From positions 3,550,316 through 3,614,315 of the forward strand of contig NC_053411.1 of assembly GCF_016859285.1 (NCBI RefSeq): a stretch of 64,000 bases of DNA, written 5' to 3'. This document shows positions 36,691 to 48,933 of the stretch, piece after piece. Source of the stretch: Xiphias gladius (taxonomy: Eukaryota > Chordata > Actinopteri > Istiophoriformes > Xiphiidae). Under the pieces are notes generated by a model. The model saw nothing but the letters and a program-made list of their open reading frames with translations. It was not told where the DNA came from and did not search any database. The translations under genes were made by a program, and so were the position numbers. Numbering within the stretch: position 1 is the first letter of the stretch; the number at the start of each line of letters is the position of its first letter.

Positions 36691-37093
36691 GTAAAGACTT
36701 CATTCCATTTTAGCTTGCTAACAGTTAGCCAAATTTCCACAGGTTGCACCACCTAAAAAAAATCCTGCAGAAATGGATCCTATTTTTCTACATGAATTAT
36801 CCTGCAGTTGCATCTTCCAACCACTAGATGTCACAACTTTAGGCTATATTACTAAATTGTCTTTGACACATTTATGCTAAAGGTTTAGTTTACTTAAAAT
36901 TAGTATATGCACTGTCTAAACGTTAGAATGCAGTTGATTTTTTTATTTTTTCCAAATTAAATGTGCATACGTGAGTTATTTTTTACTCTTGGTAATAGAC
37001 ATAAGTCATAAGTGTTATTCTGTAAACAGTTTTTTTTTTTTTTTTTTAATTTAAAGCATTCTGAATAATGTTTTCTCTTCCTTCCATCACCAG

Positions 37094-37440
37094 GGATCCA
37101 GGGCTTCTGTAAGGACCTGCTGGAGGTGGCCGACATCTTGGAGAAGGCCACAGAGAGCGTGCCCAAGGAGGAGGTGACGAGCCAGAACCCTCACCTGAAG
37201 AACCTGTACGACGGCCTGGTGATGACCGAGGTCCAAATCCAGAAGGTGTTCACCAAGCATGGCCTGGTCAAGCTCAACCCTGACGGCCAGAAGTTCGACC
37301 CCTACGAGCATGAGGCCCTTTTCCACGCCCCTGTGGAGGGCAAGGAGCCTGGCACCGTCGCCATAGTAACCAAAGTGGGCTACAAGCTTCACGGTCGCAC
37401 CCTCAGGCCAGCGTTGGTGGGTGTGGCTAAAGCCCCCTAG
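37094..37440 (+). CDS. grpel1: GrpE-like 1, exon 4 (C-terminal beta-wing)
   Basis: Acceptor cttccatcaccag|GGATCC joins in phase to give Y-G-I-Q. Encodes the end of the coiled coil and the C-terminal beta domain that contacts the Hsp70 nucleotide-binding domain: VADILEKATESVPKEE, NPHLKNLYDGLVMTEVQIQK, VFTKHGLVKLNP, KFDPYEHEALFH, PGTVAIV and VGYKLHGRTLRPALVGVAK. Stop TAG at 37438-37440. The last residues (KAP) differ from human (KEA) only slightly. The exon is more GC-rich than its surroundings, as usual for coding DNA. Confidence 0.96.
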
Positions 37441-38080
37441 AAAGGATGATGAAACTGTGACAAAGTGGGATTTGTTTTGTTGCCTGGGTGATGGATGACC
37501 CCAGGTACAGTAGACTGGTCAAGGCACCCTGCCACCCTTTTCCCATCAGCCTGTCGTCGCACTACCCCTCCACCCCAAGGTGCCTCAAGGAGACAGGAAC
37601 TCAGCTGAAATGAACTTTGTATCTGGACAATATTCATCTGTTTTTAAGAAACACATCACACTTCGTCTGGCACAGGACAGTCTTTACAGTAAAATTTCAG
37701 TTTGTCATCAGTCGTTTCAGACAGTTATTGTCAGTGATTGTAAAAAATGCACCAGGTCAACGGCAGAGGTTTTCATGTCTCTTTCCACTACTATAAATCT
37801 TAACTGGAAGAGAAGCAGTTGAAATATTTCTCACTGACTTAAAGAAAAAAAAAAAGCTTAACAAATGATTATAACCCCATCTAATTTCAAGACTTTTTTT
37901 TGGGTGAGAGAGAGTGTAAAATCCATCCACAAAGTGAGTGCTGATTCTGAACTGCTGGTATCATTCCGGACTTTTGTTTAAAGCCCTAATTATCTTGAAC
38001 TTGACTCTGTAGTTGTCTTTTCTTGTTTGTGAGTATTAAATTCAAGGCGTTAATAAAGCGAGGAGCAGTACATGAGGATC
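37441..38080 (+). other. grpel1: grpel1 3' UTR with polyadenylation signal
   Basis: AATAAA at 38052-38057, about 610 bases after the stop, is the best polyadenylation signal; 'agaataaac' near 38325 is a possible distal one. No open frame of interest lies here. Confidence 0.6.
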
Positions 38081-38539
38081 TTAAGAAAGGTTGAGATTTT
38101 ATTTTGTACTGAGGTGCGCTTTCCAAAGCCTTTATAGTAAAGACATCTTTCTCCAGTTCATTTGGATGTGATCAGGCTCTGGTAAGCCAGCCTCAGTCAA
38201 AGTAATATCCCTGTGCCACAGTTTGGATCGGTAGAGTTTGACAGTGATGTAACAGCTTTATCTGTGAACTATTGGAATAATTATATACTATATATGGACC
38301 TTTGTCCAAACTGTCACAGCATCAGAATAAACTCATCAACTTTGAAAGACTTGTTGGTTCAGTGTATAGGTGTACCCATGATACACATATACAAGTTTGA
38401 GCCCACTGTATAACTCACTGACCGACATTGGAACCAATGGCCAATAATACACGGTACATGTTATACTGGAGTGAACCTGGGATACATTACTACTTTAAGG
38501 AAACAGAAAACAAACAACAACAAAAAAGTAAAATGTTAA

Positions 38540-40874
38540 CCCTTGTGTTGTCTTAACATTCTGTATACTCCCCTTGACCTAAAGGTCAAAAATGGCCCAC
38601 CATCAGTAAACACCTAAAATACAGCAGCTGGATTGAATTTTGAACCCCAAATCTATTTTACATGAAGAAACAACCCGTCACTCATCACAAACTTTGTGAA
38701 TATCTGGGTCTTCCCTCTCCAGAGGGAGAGGGAGATGCAGAAAGAGTGCATCTGATCAGTGGACACCACTTGTTTTTAGTGCAACACCTGTCATAATTGT
38801 TCTCTTTATTAGTTCTCTTTACTCCTCTACTAAGTAGAGGTTTATTATCGTTATTGCTAAAGGTACTGCATAGGCATAATTCTTTAGCAAGACATAGCAC
38901 TTCTGGAGCCTAAGAAAGTAGCAGAAATGTACAGAAAGTAGTTTTCAATGTATTTCATTGAAGGGAAACCAACAGTCTTGAACTTTTAAGGGATAGTGAA
39001 CATAGGGACATATACTATACAATGAGGAATTCAACTACAACATACTAGTCTTCTCCGGTTTTTTGAACCATTGACCCCACCCACAAGGTGTATAAACAAC
39101 AATAAATAGGAATAAAATAAGATAATAGATACAAAACAAACACCCTCCTGCAGATGTTCAGTTCCAATCACCATGTCCAGTTTGTCAACTCCTCCTTTGT
39201 TGTGGTTGTAGTCCAGGAAGACAGCTGGCTTCCTGTCCTCAGGATCACTGATCTCAGTCGTTTTGTCCGGTGTGCTCATGAGGATCACATTCTTGTTCCT
39301 CTTTGGGAGGTAAGAAACAAAAGTGGTGGGGATGAAGGCACACTTTGGTGAGAGGGCCTCTCTTTCCACCTTGTTGCGAGGAGTTCAGACTTGTTCTTTC
39401 TAACTGTGCCAACCATGGAGATCTGAGTTCGTAAGAGGTGAAGAAATTGTCACACGCGACATGGTGCCGCCTCAGTCCATCTTTCATGTCAGGCACAACC
39501 TCTCCTGGTTCTACTCCAGGCCTCCACTGGTCATCTTCCATGTGTAGGCTTGTATCTTCGAAGCGTAGCTGGATTGTGCGCCACAGGCCACCCATATCAT
39601 GATGCCATATTTTGCTGGCTTGCTGTGCATATATTGACAAAGAGGACAGTGACCTTTGGACATGAGAGATTACTGACAGTAATTAGTATCAGTGTCACAG
39701 AAAACAATCACATAAATCGATGACATTACAGCAATACATTATAGAATTAACAGTGACAATTTATGACATTACAGAAAATAAAAATCTACCTCTGAATGGA
39801 ACCACTTGCTCATCCACTGTTACTTCAGGCCCACGGTTGTAGAGGTTTGGCAGACACTCCACCCACTTCGCCCAGAACTCTCCAATGGCTGCGGGTTTGT
39901 CTCTCCCACATCTTGCAGGTCTTGACACGCAGGTATAAAACCGTAGCATTCTTGAGAAAGTGTGAAAGACTCTCAGTGTCATCGTGGCACGGAAAAATCA
40001 CCCTTCCACTCTCTGCATCCCAGAGACTAGATGGAGCCTCGCGTGGGGACCAATACACAGCCGCTAAGATTAGCAGCCCTAGGTAGGCACATCCATCCTT
40101 TTCCGGTTGTATCCATATTTACGGAAACCCTCCAAATTTGTCATCTCCAGGGTGATTTTTTTCGATGGCTGGTGTGATGAACATTTGAATGGTGAGGCGA
40201 TTTCCTTGGTATAGGCTACCCCATGTCTTGTGGGCCCCAGGGTCACCCTTATGACATTTTGTGCTGCCACCCTTCCCTGGTTGTCATATCGTGACGAGGA
40301 TCATGTTATTTTCCTGTACTTTGACAAAAATGTTTATCTTAAAGCTTTGGGGATTTATTCCATCCTGAAGATGATGCATTGTACTCTAGGTTGTTCACTT
40401 GTTCGTCCTGGACATCTGAAAAAGTCAGACTTACAACCTGTTGGACACTGAAACTGGGGTTACTGTCATCCGAATCACCTTTATAGCCTCTGAAGGCATT
40501 CCCCATTCCCTACAGTGCATCCAAGAAGTGTTCATTTTGTCTGAAATCGAATTTAAAATTGTCGGTGAACTTGAGTGGTGTGTGGGGTCGTGGAGAGGAG
40601 ATGCCGCACACACACAACAAAGTTCTAGTTTTGTCCGAGTTCAATGAGTAGTGTTCATAATCTCAATTTCTGTGTAAATGCTTTTATAACTGCCAGGTCA
40701 AAATGGACCCTAGCCCAATCTTTGTACCCTGTTGGTGTACAGCTTTCGTGGAAATATAAACGAAGGTGATATTTCACTTTTTCTAAAGCTGAAAGGATCA
40801 TTTAGGGGGTTTTCTCTGCTGTTACACATAGCGACAGGTCATTTTTGACCCTTAAGACAACACAGTGATAAAAG
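38540..40874 (-). mobile_element. Degenerate piggyBac transposon flanked by TTAA
   Basis: TTAA (38536-38539) precedes the left end CCCTTGTGTTGTCTT. On the right, TTAA (40875-40878) follows an inverted but worn end: on the minus strand TTTTATCACTGTGTTGTCTTAA. Both ends share GTGTTGTCTTAA and, further in, GGTCAAAAATG.CC. TTAA is the target site duplication specific for piggyBac. The transposase relic inside (about 39056-40270, minus) confirms the family. The element is about 2.3 kb and lies between the convergent grpel1 and tada2b. Confidence 0.85.
39056..40270 (-). pseudogene. piggyBac transposase relic (PGBD-like)
   Basis: Pieces in three frames follow transposase order on the minus strand. 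At about 40210-40110 LEMTNLEGFRKYG. At about 40058-39990 LILAAVYWSPREAPSSLWDAES. At 39982-39785 AAIGEFWAKWVECLPNLYN and EVTVDEQVVPFRGR. Then about 120-150 bp of unrelated sequence, then SKPAKYGI..WVACGAQSSYA. At 39480-39440 GLRRHHVACDNFFTSYEL; at about 39330-39190 FVSYLPKRNKNVILMS and FLDYNHNKGGVDKLD. The three catalytic aspartates (in VDEQ, CDNF and GGVD) are still there, but frameshifts, stops and loss of the CPFRQY segment make it inactive. It ends shortly after GTY-like text without the C-terminal cysteine-rich domain. Confidence 0.85.
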
Positions 40875-40878
40875 TTAA

Positions 40879-42068
40879 AGGCTTATTCGGTTCCAACTTT
40901 TCATATAACTGTTGAATAGCTTTATATATAGACTTGAGTCAGATTGTTCTGTATGGGCTTTGCCAATTTAACAGACACCTACATGATGTCTATGGGAATC
41001 TACTGTATCTTAATCTATCTTGAATCTGACTTGTCAATAAAGTTTTAAGTACTCATATATGAAGTATCCTAACATGATCATACTTATTTGTTTCTGACGA
41101 AGCCTTGTGTCCTCAAGTAAAACATTGAACCTCTACTTGCCATTTCAAGGTCTGTTAGTTATAAATTGCAGTAGTTTTACTCAATATTAAAGAATAAGGC
41201 TGGTGATATTCTATATTTTTTTTTATTAATTACAAATTCCATGAAAAGACCCAAACCAACAGTTAACTGATTCAACTATCAAATGGTGTGTATCCAAAGC
41301 CTGATATATCTTATTCCTCTGTAATATACAGCTCTGTTGTTCTTAAAAAAAAACTAAAAAAAAACATCAACAATCAGCACTAAATCTGTATTATTCTGTA
41401 GCTGAAAATAGTACTCAACAAAAACACTATTTCCACCATTTGAATTAAAATTGCTAAAAACTCCAAAAGCTGTTTTAGGAAATTACTGAGCTACTTCAAG
41501 AGATTTGCATCTTCAGTAGGAACCAATAAGCTAAGAAAGGGGAATCAGAAAGTATGGAGAGATGTTGGTCTTTTTGTGGGATTTGAGAATTAGAAAATAA
41601 CTCAGGCCACATTCTTTAAAATGCAATTATTAAGTTACTTTGTACAGGTCATATTTACTTGTATTGTTTCCCCCACTAACTAAAAACTTCGAATGTCATT
41701 TTCATGATCATAATTCTGGAGAACATCATAACCAATGTAACCCTTATTAACATCATGCTCCCGTTCAGAAGTGGTCCACAGTTGCAGCTTGAGAAACAAG
41801 CCCTCTCTTTGTGACTCTACGTTTCTCCTTTAAGGTTCACAGTTACCACAAAGTATTGAAGAGGAAACAGGACTATTCAGAATTATAAGTATTTGAACTT
41901 TTAATACATCTCCATACATACCTTGTCATGTGCAACAACAAAGTAATGGGACAGCAAAACAGCTCAACTATATCAGACTGACAACAAGATTAAAGACAGC
42001 TCAAAAGCATGCCATCACTATACCCAAAGCTCCAGAAAATGATTCTTTGTGATCCAAAATGTTTTTTT
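40879..42068. other. Convergent intergenic spacer between grpel1/piggyBac and tada2b
   Basis: AT-rich, no gene and no recognised repeat. Confidence 0.4.
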
Positions 42069-45000
42069 TTTATTAAAAAAACTATAAAAATTTCCATGAC
42101 ACAAAATACTGTACATTTCACAGGTCAGTAATTATACTTTCTTTTTCCAATTTATCTTACAAAATTATTTACATTTGGTGCCATAAAGTAAGCAACCCCC
42201 CCCCCCCCTTACAAAAGATATCCGCCCACTGGGAGAAAAAAAATCTAATATTTTCCTCTGAGACATTTACACCAAAACACAACACTTTGGAACACTTGGT
42301 TGCACATGCAGAGCAACACCACTGTCAAAACCTGAAAAAAAAAGTCGGGCATTGAAAAAGAAATCATAATGGTGACATTCAAACAAAGGAGAACCATCAA
42401 ACCGCTTCAGCTGACGGTTCCACGTCATCGCTGTTTGGTTTATAGGCCGGAAATCAGCATCGCCTTTCTAAAACATTCTGAGTCAGATGGAATTTTGGCT
42501 CTTTGAGCTAACCTCTGACCTGAAAAATGCTTATTATTTCTGATTTTAAACAACAACAGAATGCTTGCTCTTCCCCCTCAGCTTCAACATAAAATGCCTG
42601 GCCTGTTGCTGAGTCAACATCTTCAATAAACCCACTACAGCTGAGTAATACATCTAACTCCAATCAGAACGTGATCGCAATGGGTCAATATGCAGCTGCA
42701 ATAGTCTAAAAAACTAATCTATGAACAGGAGCTGACCCACTATGAATTTTAGAACAATTTTTTCTTTTTTTCTTTTTACTCAATATATTCAGTGGTTTCA
42801 CATACTTTAGATCTGTGGTTCTCTAAATCATGTAAAACAGCCCAGTCAATTTCCAAAACACAAGCTGAATTCTAATGCAAAGATGAAGAGGCTTTAATCA
42901 TTAAAAGATATGGAAATATTTTTCTTAGTGCCACCTAACCTCAAGTAAACAAAAAGGTAGTCCATCCCCTAATACGTTTTGACTTCCCTACCCTGTCACC
43001 CTGGCACTCAGCCCAAAGCCCATTCGTTCCAACGGAAGACATAACATTTTGTGGAAGAATAGGTCCAGTATACATATTTATGTATTTTTTTTAAAAAGGC
43101 TCATTAATTTCCTAAAACAGGCAGGCAAAATAGTTTTTAGCAAATGTCACTCAAACAGAAGGAAACTGTGCATTTGTTGGGTACCATTTTGTGTGGTGGA
43201 TTAATACACATTTGGTGTGCTACCAAGTGTTATGCTATTCAGTTTTTTAGTAGTGTTTGGTCATCAGTGGAGCTCTGTGGCACAGAAGAATGAGATATAT
43301 CACAGTAATTGTTAGTGGGATACATTCATTGTTGGTTCGGGGTGTTTTCATTGGATTTGTTGACAATAAGATACCTTTGGTAAGCTGTAGTGTTTGACTA
43401 AAATGGTACACGGTTTGGAGCACCACACCAATGAATTATGATCCATTTATGATTATAAAAGAACATTAACACCCTCCACAGCTGATCCACAATCTCTGGA
43501 CAGAACCCTCGAGTTCTTAGATGCTACAGTGAAGAAGAGGCCAGTCCTCTTCCACAACCAGGAAAAAAGGCAAAGCTACATTTTTAAAAGGTAAAGACTA
43601 CCACTACAGAACCAATGTCACCCATGACTTGCATTTCCTCAAAAAAAAAAAAAAAAAAAATGCCTACTTTCCAACAGACAGTAAAGAAGAAAAAGATTAT
43701 GAATCTAGCACAAATTCCAGCTCAGGTTAACATATTCACATGCCTTTCTTCTCTTGAATTCTAACACTCCCGCTGTGAAATGACAGCCGATTCAATAACT
43801 TCATTTACATTTAAATAGTACGATAAGCACCACTCAGCTTGGCTTGCAAGAAAAGCGTAAAAAGCAGGAAAATGAGAATGAGTCACCAGTGCTGCTGTTA
43901 GAGTTCTGCCTTTAAGACCAAATGAAGTTACTTTTGAAAGACTGATGACAGGCTCCCAAAGAGGAGGGCAGGTAACATCTGTCTGACAGACCATCTGGGA
44001 AGCGGTGTGTATATGAACTGGTCAACCATAGGACTGATGTGGAAACTCCAATGCACACACTGAGAAGGAACCCTGCTGTTTTATTGTACAAGAGGTGTAA
44101 TATAAGCCTGCCATGCAAACACACATAAAAAAAATAAAAAAAAAACAATCTGGAATTGTGCTTAAGCGTTTGAGTAACCATGGTTAACACATTAACCTTA
44201 CACATTCGGCTTCTTTACCTGTATCGTACCCAGTGGTCAGTAGAACTTTTAAATCTGTGCTAAGCTGCACGAGACGTTTCTGTAAAAGAAACGTTTTTTT
44301 GGGCCAAATGCACAAAGTGGCGCTCCAAAAAATTTCAGGGGGACAAGCTAAACAGCTTAAATAAAATACAGGATTTGGGAGGCTGATACGGATCACTTAA
44401 GGCCCCAAATACATATTTTCTCGGTCAGCTTCTTCCTATGAGTAATGGGATCCTACAAAAACACAAAGGTTTTTCTGCCAAAGTTGTGGTTATTTCACAG
44501 AAGTGATGTCTGTGTTTGTTTTCTCTGTGCTGTTGTTACTGATTTGAAGTAACCCAGTTGGAAAAATGTTACATTTCAGGATTTCATGATGTCTCACATG
44601 ATTCCAAGCACCAATCAGGATTTAGCAACACTTTCATCGCAGACAGCTGATGGAAGGTTTGGTCGCTGACTATCAGATCTGATCAAACCACACCAACAGA
44701 GTTCTGATGAAGCAGAGTTTTTGAGTGTTACACTCTTAATAAAAAAACAGCTAAAGATGTTTTTTAACTCGTATTGTTGCTTATTTGGTGTGACTACTTA
44801 ATGTTACAGAGAATTTTTTTTTTTTTTTTTTTTAAACAAACACATAATCTCAATGAATATTTTTCATCAGGATCCTTTAAATTTACTGATCAAAAGAATC
44901 GTCACCAAGGTATGTACTGAGTGGGAAGTTTTGCATTTGAAAAATAAACTTGTCTGTGTTCTCTGGTGGACAGACTGTGTAATGGCAACACTGTTTCTAC

Positions 45001-45923
45001 ATGATCTCTTAACATATCTTTGGCATTTCTTGTTATTTATTGGCCAGCATATGACCCCATACTGATACCCGATAAATCTGGGATGAGCTAATACCCAGCA
45101 GTTTTATCACATCAGCCAACTGATCAATCTAGCTCCATGGTGATGCATCAGTCGGACACATCGGACTGATATAAATTGCCTTCAGGCAGCAGCAAGTGCT
45201 CGACGGTAGTTGCACCCTGCTGCTTTTTCTTTTCCTTCTCTTGTAGGCAGTAAGAAGGAAAGAAATGAGTCAGAGAACTGAGAGTTTACTTAAGTTGCAT
45301 GACAATTTCTAGGAAATTGAAGGCCTTAAAATGTTAGAAATTTCCAACAGCTACTTCCTGCTGAAAAGTTACCAAATGCAGCTTTAACTGGTGAAACACC
45401 TAATAAAGTTGACCAAAATAGGTAGAGTCTGTGAGATACTGACAAAACATCTGCAACCACAACAGTGATCATTTTGATCGCCCATCAGAGCCATAGCTGT
45501 CAAACATTCTATTTCCAGTAAATGCGATGTAGGATTTAAACTATTATTTCTCCATAGACAGCTTCAATGAACCTGTTGCAATAACACTACAATCTCTCTG
45601 CAACTACGGAATACTTGTTAGCATTGCATCTATCATCCTGTAGTAACAATATAGACACAAAATACTGTGAACCCACAGAGTTGTATTCCACCCCTGTCCC
45701 TTTTCAAATGCAAAAATATAGGCTTATTTTTGCTCCTAGCCCTGGTACGAAAATATACTTCTTTCCAGCGGGGCATCCTCTTTCTTCGCAATGTACATAT
45801 TCACAAGGTCACCTTTGGGAAAAAAAATGGTGAAAGCCAGTAGTTTTGTCCAGCTTGTAGAGCTTATAGTAAATCAGCTATCAGCAATCATCAACCTATT
45901 ACTTCCATACCAAAGATGGACCG
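42069..45923 (-). other. tada2b: Probable tada2b 3' UTR and downstream region
   Basis: This stretch has no coding signal and no recognised interspersed repeat, unlike most of the window, which suits a long 3' UTR. Candidate AATAAA signals on the minus strand lie at 45041-45036, 44085-44080 and 42074-42069; which is used cannot be decided. It contains poly-C (42198-42208), poly-A (43641-43660) and poly-T (44817-44834) runs. Confidence 0.4.
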
Positions 45924-47135
45924 CTAAGAGGCGTCTCGGGATATCCAGCCACTTTCTGTGAGGAAGGTGAGAATGCGCTTCTTGAGGACTTTGTCCAGGT
46001 AGCTGGGCAGTCGGCTCTTGGCCGGGATGCCTTGCCTTTTCTGCAGATGATCTTTGATGATGATGGTTTTGACAGTCAGGTAGCGTGCCGGGCTGAGGTT
46101 GAGAGAGTTACAAAGCACCTTCTCCCTGTCCGACAGCAGTTCAAAGCCCGTCAGATTCTCGATGGCAGCAAACTCACCATCTTTACCCTCTTCTTTGATC
46201 CCACCTCCTACCCCCAACCCTCCTGCAATGCCGCCTCCTCCTCCAGCTCCACCTCCGAGTCCCATCACCGAGCCAAGCCCGCCCCCTCCTCCGCTGCCCC
46301 GTTTGGAGGTGACCACACTTTTGTTCTCCTTGCGTTTCTCCCGTTTGTGGCGCGCTGCTTCATACTCAGCAGACTCTTCCAGGCGGGTGATGCCATTGCG
46401 GCGGTAGCGCTGCAGCTCACGCACCTTGGCCCTAAGCACGCGCTCTTTATGCATGTTCTCAAAGAAGTCTTCAAACTCCCGATGGGCCATGAACTGACAG
46501 AGCCCCCGCAGCCGGACCCGCTGCTCCTTCTCTTCCTTGGTGATCTTTCTTTTGGGTGTACTCGGAACAGTACCTGATCCCGCCGCTGTTGTGGAACCTG
46601 ATCCAATTGCACCACCGCCAGCTCCCACCACGCCCACACCACCAGCAGCACCTATGACTCCCAGCGCTCCTGGTTTCTCCTTCTCCTTGTCTTTCTTGTC
46701 TCGACCCAGGAACACAGGAACCAGGTTGTAGTCTCGGGCGATGTTCTTACGTCGCTGGCGCTCTCTGAGTTTCCGCACATACATGTCCACGTGGGCACGT
46801 TTCATCTCAATTTCCACATCCTCGTCGTCATAGTTCACAGACAGCCCGCTAATGAGCTTCTCTGCGTCCTGGTCATATTCAATCTCATAGTCGTCACGCA
46901 GTGGCATGTAGCCCAGCTGCTGCTGCTCAGCCAGGCTGATATCCAGCGGGGGAAGAGGGGTGGTGAGGCTGGGCGACAGGGGGCCCCCGCTTGGGCAGGT
47001 GTGGTCAGTTACCCGGTTGGGAATACTGTCAGGGATGCAGGCCTTACCCAGGTTTCCATGGATGTACATGGTGACATAATGTTCCATGACTTCCTGAGGA
47101 GTACGGGATGCTCCAACGTGAGCGGCCATGTCCTC
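45924..47135 (-). CDS. tada2b: Transcriptional adaptor 2-beta (Ada2b), exon 2
   Basis: Encodes residues 91-493. It joins exon 1 in phase 0 (acceptor TTTCAG|GAGGAC) to give GFGNW-EDMAAHVGASRTPQEVMEHY, completing the SANT domain. The conserved middle follows (GNLGKACIPDSIPNRVTDHT, PLRDDYEIEYDQDAEKLI, RKNIARDYNLVP), then a KRKITKEEKEQRVRLR helix region, ENLTGFELLSDREKVLC, and a C-terminal SWIRM domain at about 413-493 ending LTFLTESGWISRDAS, identical at the end to human from memory. Two glycine-rich insertions at about 245-284 and 371-403 make the protein 493 aa against 420 in human. Stop at 45926-45924. Confidence 0.96.
   Translation of the reverse strand, partial: EDMAAHVGASRTPQEVMEHYVTMYIHGNLGKACIPDSIPNRVTDHTCPSGGPLSPSLTTPLPPLDISLAEQQQLGYMPLRDDYEIEYDQDAEKLISGLSVNYDDEDVEIEMKRAHVDMYVRKLRERQRRKNIARDYNLVPVFLGRDKKDKEKEKPGALGVIGAAGGVGVVGAGGGAIGSGSTTAAGSGTVPSTPKRKITKEEKEQRVRLRGLCQFMAHREFEDFFENMHKERVLRAKVRELQRYRRNGITRLEESAEYEAARHKREKRKENKSVVTSKRGSGGGGGLGSVMGLGGGAGGGGGIAGGLGVGGGIKEEGKDGEFAAIENLTGFELLSDREKVLCNSLNLSPARYLTVKTIIIKDHLQKRQGIPAKSRLPSYLDKVLKKRILTFLTESGWISRDAS
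46197..46295 (-). repeat. tada2b: Glycine-rich insertion 2 in tada2b
   Basis: Residues about 371-403 (GSGGGGGLGSVMGLGGGAGG and onward) replace a short stretch (GKEDGKDSEF region) in the human protein. DNA is made of GGN and GCN codons without a perfect tandem unit. Confidence 0.8.
46554..46673 (-). repeat. tada2b: Glycine/alanine/valine-rich insertion 1 in tada2b
   Basis: Residues about 245-284 (GALGVIGAAGGVGVVGAGGG and onward to TVPSTP) lie between KDKEKEK and KRKITKEEKE. These two flanks are almost adjacent in human TADA2B. Confidence 0.8.
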
Positions 47136-48933
47136 CTGAAAGACAAAAAACAGGAAGTTGTTACTAATGAGGATGGTGGAAGAAATGGAAAAAAATATTA
47201 ATTAATATTAATTATATTAATTATACAGCTAACAGAATGTGCTGGAATACGAACCAGAGCAGAGCTGAACTCAACTGATTCAAGAAAAAATTGGCAACGA
47301 TTTTGATAATCAATATTTAAGTCATTTCCTAAGCAAAAATACCAAACATTCTCCGATTCCAACTTCTCAAATGTTGTCTCTCTTTAATACCTTTGAAATT
47401 TGAATACCTGGACTGTGGATGAATCGAGTCCATAAATTTGTTTCTCCCAAGAACAGGGAACGTCAGATAAAATTACTGACAGACACATAACTTTGCAAGA
47501 TGTTTCTTATTAATAGTAGAGCAACAGGTCAAGTGGCTAAATCTTATTCTGAACGGCAGAGTAAAGTGTTTTACTAATCAGGACATACATTGTGTGCTCC
47601 CACAGATGCATGCAGGTAGTTGAATAAGACTTTGCATTAAAACATGTTCATCTGTCCATCTTTCACATTATTGAAGAAAAATGTAATACATTTCGTCATG
47701 GTGCTCGTTTTCATAGGTTATGTTTGATTTAGTTTTGTTTTCGTCAGGACAAAAAAGGTTGTCGAATATTTTCCCTCATAGTTTTCATTAACGAAATTAA
47801 CACCGCAGAGAGATTCTTTTCTAGGACTGCTTGAGTCCCATGCTAGTGCTAACTTGATTTCCAGAACTTCCACATTGTGGCTTTAAGTTGACTTAACTAA
47901 ATAATGAATTCATGTTAACTTGGGATTAACTGGAGTGACTCTTTCAAGGAAATTCCCTATAACTAGTACCAATTTAAATGTATGTCTGTTTGTTTTTACA
48001 GTAAATTTCTGAGGAACTCACTTTTAAAAATTACAAGCCTGTAAGGCATTTCCCTACTTTCTAATAATGTGCTGACTGAACAGAAAAATAATTCTGAAAT
48101 CAAACTTTATCCCATATGAAAATAAAGGTTGGCTTCAGCCCTAAACCAGACTCAGTGCATTATTGGATTCAGTGGTACCAAATAAAAGACTGTTTTCATA
48201 AAGCATGTATTCAGTCTAATGCCAAGGAATGAGGTTATATATTACATTTAGAGTGATCTTCTTGGTTTGTGCTATATACAAAGTTAGGACAATTCATTTA
48301 GGAGGGTTTACCCTCCACTGAGGTATAACCGTACAACATATTAACACCCACTATTATGGTATATACTGAGGGCAAGATTAGTTGAGTTGAGTTTCTGGTG
48401 AAAGATTTTCAGTTTATTAGAAGTTATGTGCTGTTTCCTTTCTCGTGTCAATCCTGGGGCGGCCGTGTCGGCTGCTTTGTGATTGCGGTGACTTCTGCTG
48501 TTGTAACAACACACTCTCCCATTTAACTGTCTGTCCATTTGAAAACGTGAAAGTCGCCTGGCGCTATTTTTCGGGCCAGTTACTCGTAAACTCCTGTTTT
48601 TAAATCTGCCATGTCGTTAATGCCTTGCGGAGCCTTCAACTGTGGAATTTGACACACTTCGAAACTAAATTTTGGGACGGCGAAGTCAAGAGTGGCAGAG
48701 CTGATGTCCCACTCGCTTTTAATGCCCAGTCGTCCAACTTTTACGACAGTATGAACAGAAAATGGGTAGCCGTTTTCCCCTCTCTCAAAAAGGTCATTAA
48801 CGTTGTCGTACTATTCTCGCGACTTGCTAACTTTCGCTCCTGACATTTTCTAAGCACTTTTAACAAAACCCTCGTAGGTGTATGTGTGTCCTGCAGAGAT
48901 AAATCGAGTTAATTAACTTAAACTGTGATGTAC
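47136..48933 (-). other. tada2b: tada2b intron
   Basis: GT-AG intron of 1798 bp, phase 0, with donor TGG|GTACAT and acceptor TTTCAG. No exon or clear repeat inside; a short 'ttaatatt' AT tract lies near 47190-47225. Confidence 0.9.

Noticed and set aside
46032-46577. 181-codon plus-strand frame
   Set aside because: Antisense shadow of tada2b exon 2, open because of its GC-rich glycine codons.
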